Shown here one piece after another: positions 21,814 through 31,959 of a stretch of DNA of 64,000 nt. A program made the translations under genes and the position numbers. The notes under the pieces are model-generated. The model was given only the letters and a program-made list of their open reading frames with translations. It made no database searches and was not told the DNA's origin. The DNA is taken from positions 55,685,991 to 55,749,990 of the forward strand of contig CM064671.1 of the NCBI GenBank assembly GCA_032717465.1, in the 5' to 3' direction. The stretch is from Coenobita brevimanus. Lineage: Eukaryota; Arthropoda; Malacostraca; Decapoda; Coenobitidae. Every line of letters begins with the position of its first letter. The first letter of the stretch is position 1.

Positions 21814-22760
21814 CTTACTCTCCACACAATCTTCGTCAAATAATAGATCAAGGCATACATAAGCATGATCTGAAGCCTTTACTTGAGAAAGAAGTCTGCT
21901 ATTGTTTGATAATCAATTATGTTACCCATATTTGGAAGCAACATTCACACCAACATCAATGGTATTTCATGTACCATTCATAACAGATGATTTTTTCTTG
22001 ATGTATTATATGTACCTTTTTCCATCTAAAACAAAAAAAGACTCATTAGTCACCATCAACATCAAAACAGAAGTCATCATGGTCTTCAAGAAACAGGCCA
22101 CTGTCGCTTTCACTAGTGAAACAACAACTGAACATAAATGTTTCACATATTTATATGCATTTCACCTTTGTCCTACGTACATCTTCACGTTCCAGCTAGC
22201 TGAGACAGTCCCTTGTGAAATGGCTATCATAAAGAATCACAACATCCCTTATCAATGCAACTTCACATTTGCTCCAGATAACTCATCCATCATCAACGTA
22301 CTGGACATTCACATTTTTTCTGCTTTACTCACATATATCAGTTTTTGTGCCTTGCCCTGTCACATCTCCTGCCCATCCATCGGCATCTGGTTTATACATA
22401 TCATCAGATTACTGTGCGGTCCTGACACCTACATCATCAACCTTACGAGCTAAAAACCACTATTGTATTCTTACCCACACACATAAGTACTTTCAAGCAA
22501 TAGCTAAGATGAACTTCAGTATAAGTACACACATAAAGTTGACTTCACTCAAGTGTGAAATCATGCAACTGATATATTAAACAATATAACCTTGGGAGAT
22601 ATACAGTAGGATTATGTTCAACCCATATTATGTTTACAGCCCAGCTTCAGTCATCATTGTAATTTTCTCCATCATATTTGCTTTATTACTATTGGCTATG
22701 CATAAAATGCGAGCCAGGATTGCTAACTTGGAGTATGTATTCAAGGGCTGTGCTTTATAA
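21814..22760 (+). pseudogene. Errantivirus-like envelope protein, C-terminal half with membrane anchor
   Basis: The Gypsy env resumes after piggyBac copy 2. A 183-codon open frame (21902-22453) is rich in Cys, Thr, Phe and aromatic residues, as in an ectodomain, with potential N-glycosylation sites (NFT, NSS). A shifted frame continues to 22580. Near 22640-22700 another frame reads a strongly hydrophobic segment (VIIVIFSIIFALLLLAMH), followed by a basic HKMRARIA tail and a stop at 22758-22760, which fits a transmembrane anchor and short cytoplasmic tail. Two or more frame changes make it non-functional. Assignment relies on position and topology. Confidence 0.6.
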
Positions 22761-22902
22761 GTGAGGCAATCTGAGTAAATACTGTAACTACTGTAAATAC
22801 TTTATAAATATTTTATATAAAATAACAAAATATCGTGTTACAGGTAAAATAGTCTTATTTAAATTATACATTTTTTGTTATGTAATTGTATCTCATATAT
22901 AG

Positions 22903-22986
22903 ACAGATGTAAAGATCGATAGATAGATAGATACAGATAAAGATATAGATACAGACAGTCTGATAGATGTAGATAGATAGATAAAT
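22903..22986. repeat. Imperfect (TAGA)n microsatellite
   Basis: GATAGATAGATAGATACAGATA and related tetranucleotide steps over about 84 bp. Confidence 0.9.
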
Positions 22987-23098
22987 AACAGGTCCCTCAC
23001 ATATATAACTGACTACTTTAGACTTGTCTTTGTTTTATTATAGTGTTGTTTTTGTACACTTATTATGCAACAATTATGCTATATGTTTCAATTATGTT

Positions 23099-23449
23099 AC
23101 TATATCTGCACATTTTTTTTTCTTATGTATTCGACTCTGGGCATAGGCTTCACAGCCTGCTATCAAGGCCCAGCACTCCTCCTACATACCATATACCACT
23201 ATATGTCACCACTTCGGCACTAACACCCACCGTCCACATTGAATACATGCTAGGGCTGTCTCATACAGGATTGGTGTATTGGTATTAGTGGGGGTATTTT
23301 TATGACACGTCGGCGGGTCTTCTGGTAGATTAGTAAAGCCTGATTTAATGAAATTCAAATCCTTATACTGTACCCTGCCCCAGCCGGGATTTGAACCTGG
23401 GTCCGTTAGAACTGCAGGCCACCTCTCTACCGATTGAGCCACGCCCCCC
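23099..23449 (-). mobile_element. tRNA-derived SINE
   Basis: On the minus strand the 5' end reads GGGGGGGCGTGGCTCAATCG (A box TGGCTCAATCGG) and later GGTTCAAATCCC (B box), the split RNA polymerase III promoter of a tRNA-like head. A run of A follows near its 3' end (23108-23116 as T on plus). CAATTATGTT at 23089-23098 and 23450-23459 is a candidate 10-bp target duplication. The 3' body is not assigned. Confidence 0.65.
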
Positions 23450-23459
23450 CAATTATGTT

Positions 23460-24430
23460 GCTGCGTTCAGTCTTACAATATTATAAAATACACAGTGTAT
23501 TTACTTTAACAAGTACAGTAAATAGTATTGTTTGACAAGTAAATAATATATTTCAATATACTGTATCAATTGTAACAGAAAATAGGTTAAATATACGACA
23601 GTTTGACGTGACTGAGCAACACAGAGGCGTAAATATGTCAAATGTAATAGTTACAGATATAACATTATGATAATGGACACTTGTATCTCGTGATGTGCAG
23701 TATGTAGTGTCTGCTGGTGACATACACAGCTTCTCACTAGGAATGTCAATCCACATGATGTATATCAACAGTCCTGTTGTCCCAGACCACCAAGAAAGTC
23801 TTCACACATGATACAAGCAAGTTAATCAGATTGAGCTAGTTATCTGACATCATGGAAACTACCTATGGAAATCTACCAGACACTACATCCCCACCAATCT
23901 GTATTATATTCTTGGATTTCCGAGGGCATAGTTAGAGTCCAAGGGTATGACTGAGGGTAGAAGGTTGGAGTTAGGGTCAGGTAGGAGGTTTGCCATCATG
24001 TTACGTTACGCTGTCAAACACATTTCGATATAACTGTGTACAATAAACTCTGTAACTCAGGAGTGCCTATAATTTGCCTCATTAGCATTATAGATAGACA
24101 GAGAGGCCAGTGAGACAGAGCGGCATCTACCCCACAACGAACTTCCCAATGCTTCATGATTTATCAATAGCTGCCCACATTAATATCCACTTCCTGAGTT
24201 ACGATTATCTACAAGGGCAGCACTAGCAACACTGGTGGCTGCTACAATCTGCGATGCATCTATGATACACCTGCAATTTTTCTCTAACACCTCGGCTAAG
24301 TCCATCGACACCTTAACTGGTAGGGGTAAACAAATTATACGCACATATCCACCCAAATAATTGCACATATATGTCTTTCCAGTTAGGATATGAACAGGCC
24401 GTCAAGAATAATGTGCAACCCGATAGCCTA
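23460..24430. other. No gene recognised
   Basis: AT-rich sequence with only short frames. A 62-codon minus-strand frame (24368-24180) reads LAEVLEKNCRCIIDASQ and AATSVASAALV, but I cannot assign it. No splice signals, repeats or terminal motifs stand out. Confidence 0.4.
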
Positions 24431-24489
24431 GGCTGCAGATTCAGGTACAACATCAGGAGGATATTCGTTGGTTAAATATGAGTAGGAAA

Positions 24490-25650
24490 GGAAATGCTAT
24501 TTCAGCACAGGTTCAAGGGTCAACCATACAGGAGCTATGGACTAACGTCTTTTGTTCCTTTGATTTCTTCATATCTTAGTGACAGGAAAATAAGAGTAAA
24601 AGTAGATGATGTACATTCCAATTTCCACTCAATTAACGCCGGCGTGCCGCAGGGATCAGTTCTGGCGCCAACCCTATTTTTGGTTCATATTAATGATCTC
24701 TTATCTGTCACCCACAATCCCAGTCACTCATATGCAGATGACTCTACACTACATAGTTCATTCACACTCAGACATCCATCTACAAAGTCTAATATCTCTA
24801 CCTCTCAACTCAGTACAGCCATCTCCATAAATCAAGATCTATCTACAAGCAGTGAATGGGGACAAAACAACCTTGTCTCTTTTAATGCTAGTAAAACTAA
24901 ATATAAACAGTTTACTAATAGACAGATATTGTCAGATTCGTACATTACCTTCAGTGCTACTAATATTCCCATCTCCAAAAGCATTGAAATTCTTGGCGTC
25001 TCACTCAACAGTCCCCTCAGCTGGACCTCTCATGTCAGATCACTCGCTAAAACCGCCTCAAAGAAACTTGGATTATTGTACAGAGTCCGTAACTTCTTCG
25101 CCGATGAGCAGTTAGCTATAATTTATAAGAGTCATGTGCGCTCTCAGCTTGAATATTGTTCACCCTTGTGGAATGGTTGCATTAAGACAACTAGACAAAA
25201 TTCAGAACAAAGCTGTTAGAATCATTAACAACCCTCCCATTACATATAAGCTACCTCCCCTGCAAGTAAGAAGGAATGTTGCCTCCCTTGCATTATTTTA
25301 CAGATATTTTTTTGGCAAATGCTCAGATGAAGTTGCATCCATGGTGCCAGCTCTCCATGTCTTCCCTCGTGCTACACGGGCATCTGGTAGCGCTCATGAC
25401 TGGAATGTCACTCAGCCATATTGCAGAACTTCTGCCTATCAGAATTCTTTCATTCCCCGAACTGCATCTCTCTGGAACTCGCTTCCCCAGAGATGTTTCC
25501 CTCCAAATTTCAACTCACAACTGTTCAAGTCTAACTGTTACAGATATTTTATGAACGGAGGACACCAGTAATCTGGTGTATGGATTTTTTTTTTTTTTTA
25601 CTCATTTGTTTTTCCTTCCTTCGTTCTGTTATTTGTAAAAAAAAAAAAAA
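24490..25650 (+). mobile_element. Jockey/CR1-type LINE fragment, 5'-truncated, poly-A tail
   Basis: A plus-strand RT fragment in two frames (24494-25219, 25134-25571). It reads VPLISSYLSDRKIRV, INAGVPQGSVLAPTLF, the catalytic box SYADDSTLH (about 24728-24754), ILGVSLNSPLSWTSH, KTASKKLGLLYRVRNFF and SLWNSLPQRCFPPNFNS near the C-terminus. A one-step frame change lies near 25165. The 3' end has a T run (25586-25599) and an A14 tail (25637-25650). The upstream RT half is missing. A more decayed relative ends the same way at 55930-55947. Confidence 0.8.
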
Positions 25651-25861
25651 TACTGACAACCTATAAGAAAATGACTATCAGTTATTGTAGTTCCGGAGCA
25701 GTTGAGAACTGAATCCATGTTATGAAAGCATTTATTCGTCCAAGAATAACCTAAAATTTCTCATACAATTCCAAGTACATCCTCTACAACTATTTTGGAA
25801 ATAAGAATAATGGAATTTAAAATACGTCTTCAAACTCAAGGGAATGAAGAAACACACCCAC

Positions 25862-26048
25862 CGTGATGACTGAGGTGATGTGTCTGTCCAGCTGGGGTCG
25901 GTATGGTGCATCATGTGGGATGGGCCAGCCAGACAGCCCTGGCAAAAACTTCTCTCTGGCGATGTAAACACTGGTAGTGCCGTCAGCCCTCGTGAAGTGG
26001 TCAGCGATTTCCTGCTGCATCGTGTGGATGGTCTCCATGTGAGCCTGG
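25862..26048 (-). CDS. Candidate exon of an ionotropic receptor-like gene
   Basis: A 187-nt minus-strand block with a polypyrimidine tract and AG acceptor (26049-26050) and a GTGGGT donor (25861 downward). It encodes 62 whole codons plus one leading base. The peptide contains METIHTMQQEIADHF, a TSVYIAREKF segment and GWPIPHDAPYRPQLDRHI. The last motif resembles the segment before the final membrane helix in arthropod ionotropic receptors (variant glutamate receptors, chemosensory ion channels); that assignment is from memory of the family and uncertain. No partner exon was found nearby. It is the only non-transposon coding candidate in the window. Confidence 0.4.
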
Positions 26049-26054
26049 CTGAAG

Positions 26055-26440
26055 CAAGAACAAAAAAAGTGATAACAGTAGCAACTAAATCAGCGAAAAC
26101 TATAATAATTTTGTTTTTTAAATCTTGACTACTTGGACGCCTTTTCGTTTTCATGCTACAACTCAGTCAGCAGAAAGTGTATATACGTTTTTAAAACCCT
26201 TTTACTTTTTGTATACATTTCCTTATATTTGCTACTTCCAGATGACTGCATTCACCATAGGAGAGACATTGTTCAAGAATGACTGGATATAACCATCAGT
26301 AAGTCTTTATTTCCTGAGATGGTTTAAAATAAGTACTGTAACACTATCTGGTAGTTAGACTATAACATACATAATCATATTGGAGCTGTGGAACTTTAAG
26401 AAACTTCTATTGAACACCAAGAATATGAAGGAACTGGAAT
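26055..26440. other. No feature recognised
   Basis: AT-rich single-copy-looking sequence upstream (minus sense) of the candidate exon. No open frame or repeat stands out; it could be intron. Confidence 0.35.
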
Positions 26441-26770
26441 TTTGTATATATGTATCTGTTTATCTGTCCGTCTGTCTAACTATCTATATATCTCTTATTA
26501 CAATCTCCAAAAAAATCAGGAAGACCGAGTGACAGCTATGTATCTGTCTGTCTACATCTGTCCATATCTATCTATCTCTATCTACCTATCTATCTATCTG
26601 TTTATAAAAGCAGAGTGTATCTATCTATCAGTCTCTATGTATTATTACAATTACAAAAAATCAGAAAGAACCGGAGTTCCATATATCTTTATCTATATCT
26701 ATCTATTCTGTATTTAGACATATAGACAGATAGATACATAGAATCCATTTTTAAAGTACTTATTAATATC
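26404..26770. repeat. Imperfect (TATC)n and larger degenerate units
   Basis: Runs of CTATCTATCTGTCTGTC-type tetranucleotides interspersed with three diverged copies of a segment such as ATTACAATCTCCAAAAAAAT and ATTACAATTACAAAAAATC (about 26500 and 26645). Short open frames here are low-complexity translation. Confidence 0.75.
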
Positions 26771-26778
26771 CCTAACTG

Positions 26779-26942
<164 letters not shown>

Positions 26943-27926
26943 TAGAAGCCTACATGAAGGTACTGTACTTTTTTTAAGGTAATGGTGGGTGGTTCTTTGA
27001 GTGATCCATTTTCAAGTTAGGTCAGGAGTGATTCAAGGGGGAGTTCTTTCGCCATTGCTGTTTGTTTTGGTTATGGATTATGGTATGAGAAAGGTTGTAA
27101 GGAGAACAGGTGCAGGAATTAACTGTAAAGAAAATAAGAAGTTGATAGAGTTGGACTATGCTGATGATATTGTACTGATTTGCGGAAGTATTTACGAGAT
27201 GCAGAGGGTGCTTGATTGTCTGGTGGAGGAAGGAGAAAAAGTGGGATTGGTAATAAATTGTGGAAAGACTGAAATTATTAATATGAACGTGGAGAACCAA
27301 ATCGATTGTGTAATTGGGAATAATGTGGTGAAGAATGTAGAAAACTTTAAATATCTGGGAACGATTGTGTCATCTAATGGATCATTAAACAATGAAATTG
27401 AGGAGAGGATTAGACAGGCTTGGCGAGCTGTTGGAATGTTGAAATCTGTTTGGAATAATAATATGCTTTAGGTACATACTTAAGTGAAAATTTACAAGTC
27501 CATGGTTAGACCAATTTTATTTTATGGGCATGAGTCATGGTACAGTACAATTGCAACAGATCAGAAAGTATTAGGATTTGAGAATAAAATACTGAGAAGG
27601 ATTCTTGGGGTACAGTGGCAAGACAGAGTTACTAATGAAAGAGCAAGGGATATTACGAGAGTGGAACCAGTTAATGAATACTTGAGAATGTCTCGCTGGA
27701 AGTGGCTGGGGCACATATACAGAAATGAAGGCAGTTTAATACAGGATGTGCCAGAGTGGACTGCTAGAGGAAGAAAAGGTAGAGGTAGGCCGAGGGAAAC
27801 CTGGTTGAGGACAATGAAAAGGGAAGCAGGAGAGGAGTGTTGGTGGGACCTGAAGGAGATGGCAAGAGACAAATATTGGTGGAGAGAGTTCATCGAGGTA
27901 CTATGCATCCCGTGGGATGCCACAGG

Positions 27927-27928
<2 letters not shown>
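26943..27928 (+). mobile_element. RTE-D fragment, plus copy
   Basis: A 5'-truncated copy of the element seen on minus at 28009-30544. It starts in RT at RSLHEGT, continues with VRSGVIQGGVLSPLLFVLVMD, the catalytic LDYADDIVLICGS (about 27152-27190) and FKYLGTIVSSNGSL. After a TAG near 27468 it resumes from 27484 with MVRPILFYGHESW, RWKWLGHIYRNEGSL and RGRKGRGRPRETW. It ends CCACAGGAAT, directly followed by (AT)n. Confidence 0.88.

Positions 27929-28000
<72 letters not shown>
27001..28000 (+). pseudogene. RTE-D reverse transcriptase C-terminal part, plus copy
   Basis: Two frames (27001-27471 and 27484-about 27928) cover palm, thumb and the C-terminal WLGHIYR domain. They are separated by a TAG and an extra base or so near 27470. 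The YADD box is intact, but the fingers and endonuclease are absent. Protein identity with the minus copy at 28012-29520 is very high by eye over the shared region. Confidence 0.8.

Positions 28001-28008
<8 letters not shown>
27929..28008. repeat. (AT)n array between tail-to-tail RTE-D copies
   Basis: An 80-bp AT run joined on both sides to the 3' ends of RTE-D copies in opposite orientation. Confidence 0.97.
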
Positions 28009-28010
<2 letters not shown>

Positions 28011-28011
28011 A

Positions 28012-29520
28012 TCAATCATTTCCTGTGGCACCCCACGGGATGCATAGGGCCTCAATGAACTCTCTCCACCAATATTTGTCTCTTGCCATCTCCTTCAGGT
28101 CCCACCAACACTCCTCTCCTGCTTCTTTTTTCATTTTCCTCAACCAGGTTTCCCTCGGCCTACCTCTACCTCTTCTTCCTCTAGCAATCCACTCTGGCAC
28201 ATCCTGTATTAAACAACCTTCTTTTCTGTATATGTGCCCCAGCCACTTCCACCGAGACAGTCTCACATATTCATTAACTGGTACCACTCCCGTAATATCC
28301 CTTACTCTTTCATTTGTAACTCTTTCTTGCCACTTTACCCCAAGAATCCTTCTCAGTATTTTATTCTCAAATCCTAATACTTTCTGATCTGTTGCAATTG
28401 TACTGTACCATGACTCATGCCCGTAAATTAAAATTGGTCTAATCATGGACTTGTAAATTTTCACTTTAGTATGTACCGAAAGCATATTATTATTCCAAAC
28501 AGATTTCAACATTCCAACAGCTCGCCAAGCCTGTCTAATCCTCTCCTCAATTTCATTGTTTAATGATCCATTAGATGATACAATCGTTCCCAGATATTTA
28601 AAGTTTTCTACATTCTTCACCACATTATTCCCAATTACACAATCGATTTGGTTCTCCACGTTCATATTAATAATTTCAGTCTTTCCACAATTTATTACCA
28701 ATCCCACTTTTTCTCCTTCCTCCACCAGACAATCGAGCACCCTCTGCATCTCGTAAATACTTCCGCAAATCAGTACAATATCATCAGCATAGTCCAAATC
28801 CATCAGCTTCTTATTTTCTGTCCAGTTAATTCCTGCACCTGTTCTCCTTACAACCTTTTTCATAACATAATCCATAACCAAAACAAACAACAATGGCGAA
28901 AGAACTCCTCCTTGAATCACTCCTGACCTAACTTGAAATGGATCACTCAAAGAACCACCCACCATTACCTTACAAAAAGTACCTTCATGCAGGTTTCTAA
29001 TAATATTTACAAACTTTTCTAGTATACCATAGAATCTCATAATTTTCAACATAGCTCCACGTGAAACACTATCAAACGCCTTTTCAAAATCCACAAAACA
29101 CATGTTAAGTGGCATTTTCATCTCATTAGCTTGTTGCATTAGATGCCTTACAATAAAAATCTGATCATTACAACCTCGACCCTTTCTAAATCCCGCTTGT
29201 TCTTCTCTTAAAATTTTATCAATTACTGGCTCTATTCTGTTCAACAAAATTTTGGAAAAGACTTTTGCAACTACAGGTGTCAAAGTTATCCCCCTCCAAT
29301 TGCCACACACACTTAAATCTCCCTTTTTTGGTATTTTTATAATTACTCCATTTTTCCACTCTTCTGGAATTCCACCATTATCCCAAGCCACATTAAAAAG
29401 TTTCAAAAGCGCATTCATCAACTCGTCATTTTCCACCTTAAGCATTTTAGGAAATATTCCATCCTCACCTGGAGCCTTAAAATTCTTTAACTCCTTTATA
29501 GATTTTGCTACCTCTTCCAA
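28012..29520 (-). CDS. RTE-D reverse transcriptase and C-terminal domain, open frame
   Basis: A 502-codon uninterrupted frame. In order: NFKAPGEDGIFPKMLK; IPEEWKNGVIIKIPKKGD; NWRGITLTPVVAKVFSK; EEQAGFRKGRGCNDQIFIVR; CFVDFEKAFDSVSR (first Asp); RSGVIQGGVLSPLLFVLVMD; the catalytic DYADDIVLICGS; FKYLGTIVSSNGSLNNE; thumb; and a C-terminal RWKWLGHIYRKEGCLI and RGRRGRGRPRETW segment. It copies element RNA at the nicked target. The frame is open for its whole length, although the upstream endonuclease lies in another frame, so the element needs at least one frame change. It is the best-preserved RT in the window. Confidence 0.85.
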   Translation of the reverse strand: MEEVAKSIKELKNFKAPGEDGIFPKMLKVENDELMNALLKLFNVAWDNGGIPEEWKNGVIIKIPKKGDLSVCGNWRGITLTPVVAKVFSKILLNRIEPVIDKILREEQAGFRKGRGCNDQIFIVRHLMQQANEMKMPLNMCFVDFEKAFDSVSRGAMLKIMRFYGILEKFVNIIRNLHEGTFCKVMVGGSLSDPFQVRSGVIQGGVLSPLLFVLVMDYVMKKVVRRTGAGINWTENKKLMDLDYADDIVLICGSIYEMQRVLDCLVEEGEKVGLVINCGKTEIINMNVENQIDCVIGNNVVKNVENFKYLGTIVSSNGSLNNEIEERIRQAWRAVGMLKSVWNNNMLSVHTKVKIYKSMIRPILIYGHESWYSTIATDQKVLGFENKILRRILGVKWQERVTNERVRDITGVVPVNEYVRLSRWKWLGHIYRKEGCLIQDVPEWIARGRRGRGRPRETWLRKMKKEAGEECWWDLKEMARDKYWWREFIEALCIPWGATGND

Positions 29521-30540
29521 AGTTATATCCCGTTTCTATCTGCAAATCTCTCTCGGCTGGCAAAATGTCCTCTTCAGCTGGGATTGGTCTATTTAGAACA
29601 GATTCAAAGTGCTCTTTCCATCTTCCTTTTATATCCAAATCTTTAGTCATCAAATTACCATTTCTATCTCGTACAGGTATTTCCTTCCTTCTCCTTTCAG
29701 TCCCAGTTAACTCCTTTATGGCCTGATACGCTACTCTTGTGCTCTGACCGTCATTTTTACTTAATTTAATTTCTGTCTCTGTCGCCTTTTCATCATATAG
29801 TCTCCTCTTATCACGTCTAACGAGTCTTTTTACTTCAGAATGTAAACTCCAGTACTTTGCTCTAAGTACTTCAACTACCTGGCCATCAACATGTTGTTCT
29901 TCACTTCTTAACTTAGCCTCTTTCCTTTTCTGAATTACATTCCATGTTTCATCTGACATCCACTTTTTCCTTCTCGCTTTTCCCTTTTTCTTAATAGTAA
30001 CCTTAGCACTCTCATGCAAAACCTCTTTTACCTCTCTCCACATTTGATTAATATCATTGTCTTCAGATTCCATCAAAGTCTGCAGGACTAGAAACCTGTT
30101 TCTACATTCGCACCGAAACTTTTCCCTCGTGCTCTCATCACTTCTCAGCTCATCAAAATCATAATTATTACCTCCTGTACAATTACCATTAACGTTTCTC
30201 TTAAGTTTTATTTTAATCTTTGACACAACAAGATGATGATCACTACCTATACCTGCCCCCCTCCTTGCGCAAACATCTTGCAAATAACTTCTATGCCTTC
30301 TGCTAATTGCAATGTGGTCAATCTGGTTACAATATTTACCACATGGTGAAATCCAAGTAGTCTTATGTATTTTTCTATGCTCAAAGATAGTTCCACCAAT
30401 GATAAGGTCATTTGCCAAACAAAAGCTTGCAAGTCACACCCCATTTTCGTTTCTTATACCAACACCCTCCTTACCCATACAATCTTCAAAGCCATCCCTA
30501 CTACTGCCAACAATCGCATTAAAATCACCAATGCAAACTA
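29477..30540 (-). pseudogene. RTE-D endonuclease C-terminal half and linker
   Basis: A 313-codon frame (30418-29477) begins LIIGGTIFEHRKIHKTTWIS, then DHIAISRRHRSYLQDV and GSDHHLVVSKIK (the SDH triad), followed by a basic linker with KKWMSDETWNVIQKRKEA. A second frame (30540 downward) supplies VCIGDFNAIVGSS, the Asp/Asn catalytic pair. A frame change lies near 30440. The N-terminal third is lost at the (AT)n boundary. Confidence 0.82.

Positions 30541-30544
<4 letters not shown>

Positions 30545-30631
<87 letters not shown>
30545..30631. repeat. (AT)n array between two 5'-truncated LINEs
   Basis: An 87-bp AT run separating the cut endonuclease of RTE-D (left, minus) from the cut RT of a jockey-type fragment (right, plus). 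Confidence 0.97.
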
Positions 30632-30633
<2 letters not shown>

Positions 30634-31575
30634 CTGTGTGGTGTTCCTCAGGGCTCTGTCCTATCACCAACTCTCTTCCTTTTATTCATCAATGATCTTC
30701 TAAGCTGTATATCTAACCCTTTCCACTCATACGCTGATGACTCCACCCTTCACCTTTCCATTCGGTTCCCGCAACGCCCATCTCAACAGATACTTCAACA
30801 AACGAGGGATGAGGCTATGGCACACCTAATGTCTGACTTGGCTCGTATCTCTGACTGGGGTAAAAATAATGCGGTTGTTTTTAATGCATCTAAGACTCAG
30901 TTCTTACACCTGTCAACCCGACAAAACCTTCCACAGGTATACCCACTAAAGTTTAATAATATTCAGCTTAATCCTGCATCATTCTTGAACATGCTTGGGG
31001 TTTCATTTACTCGGGACTTATCTTGGAAAGATCATATTACATCTCTTGTAAAATCTGCTTCCAAGAGATTGGGTGTGCTAAGCCGACTCCGCTCTTTCTT
31101 TACCCCTGCACAATTGTTGACTCTATACAGGGGTTTTATCCGCCCCTGTGTGGAGTACAACTCTCATGTGTGGGGAGGCTCCCCACATACAGCTCTTCTC
31201 AATAGGGTGGAGTCAAAGGCTTTTCGTCTCATTAACTCTCCTCCTCTTACTGACTCCCTTCAACCTCTGTCTCTTCGCCGCACTGTTGCATCTTTATCTC
31301 TTTTCTATCGCTACTTTAATGGTCACTGATCCTCTGAACTGTCTGCTTGCATTCCTCCACCTGTACGACGGGCGCGTAGCACCCATCTGGCAGCAAACTC
31401 TCATCCCTTTTCTGTCCAACTCTCTAATGCAAGAGTTAACCGTTACTCCCAGTCTTTCATTTATGCAACAGGTCAGCTCTGGAACTGTCTCCCTCTGTCT
31501 GTATTTCCTGCTGCCTATGATCTCCAGTCTTTCAAACGCAGTGTGTCCAGGCATCTCAAATTGATCGGATCTTGA
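30632..31575 (+). pseudogene. Jockey/CR1-type reverse transcriptase C-terminal half
   Basis: About 310 codons with one frame change near 31325. The YADD catalytic box is intact, while the fingers and first catalytic Asp are missing. The C-terminal LWNCLPLSVF motif is common to many arthropod jockey/CR1-like RTs. Confidence 0.8.
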
Positions 31576-31658
31576 ATTTGGCTCTCTATTGTATTTTGTT
31601 TTTCTCTTGGAGGGAACTGTTACTGCGGGCTCATGGCCTTTGGTTCCTTCTTCCTCGC

Positions 31659-31662
<4 letters not shown>
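30632..31662 (+). mobile_element. Jockey/CR1-type LINE fragment 2
   Basis: The plus-strand RT starts abruptly in GVPQGSVLSPTLFLLFINDLL. It runs through HSYADDSTLHLS (about 30727-30762), MLGVSFTRDLSWKDHI, SASKRLGVLSRLRSFFTPAQL and RRTVASLSLFYRYF, then shifts frame near 31325 to VRRARSTHLAANSHPFSV and LWNCLPLSVFPAAYD. The stop is near 31574. It belongs to the same broad group as 24490-25650 but is a distinct subfamily. The 3' end abuts (AT)n. Confidence 0.82.
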
Positions 31663-31708
<46 letters not shown>

Positions 31709-31728
31709 TCATCATCATCATCATCATC
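31663..31728. repeat. (AT)n and (ATC)n
   Basis: A 44-bp AT run (31663-31706) followed by TCATCATCATCATCATCATC. The ATC part is probably the 3' (GAT)n tail of RTE-C on the minus strand. Confidence 0.92.
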
Positions 31729-31959
31729 CGGACCTCCTTTCCCCCCCAAGGGCAGGGTGAGGAGTAGCAATGTCCAGACAGCCCAAAATTGCCCAATCCA
31801 ATGGGCCACGCTTCCATTCAATCATCATTCAGGCCCCCGGAATCCTGGCTCTATCGGATACGCCAAAAACATTCACCACATTTTGTAGCTTCACATATCG
31901 TATCCGACAGAGTCAATCCAGACGCTGCCATGTTTAAAAGAGGTCCCCAAAATCCCTGA

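Larger units (their letters stand above)
5607..22760 (+). mobile_element. Env-bearing Gypsy (errantivirus-like) element, shredded by insertions
   Basis: Pieces of one plus-strand retroelement appear in the right order with later elements between them: protease-RT (about 5960-7071), RNase H (12491-12840), connection and integrase N-terminus (13261-13652), integrase (16572-17764), env N-terminal half (17967-18735) and env C-terminal half with membrane anchor (21814-22760). Frames resume across each insertion. A C-terminal env with a furin-like site and a transmembrane anchor is typical of errantiviruses. No LTR of this element is identifiable: its 5' side stops at piggyBac copy 1 and its 3' side fades after 22760. 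Stops and lost catalytic residues show an old, dead copy. Confidence 0.8.
28009..30544 (-). mobile_element. RTE-D element, minus copy, 5'-truncated
   Basis: Minus-strand endonuclease (about 30540-29480) then RT (29520-28012) and a 3' end CCACAGGAAATGATTGATTG joined to (AT)n. The 5' end of the endonuclease is cut at an (AT)n array at 30545. There is no ORF1 and the 3' tail is microsatellite-like, so I class it as RTE-like. Confidence 0.85.
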
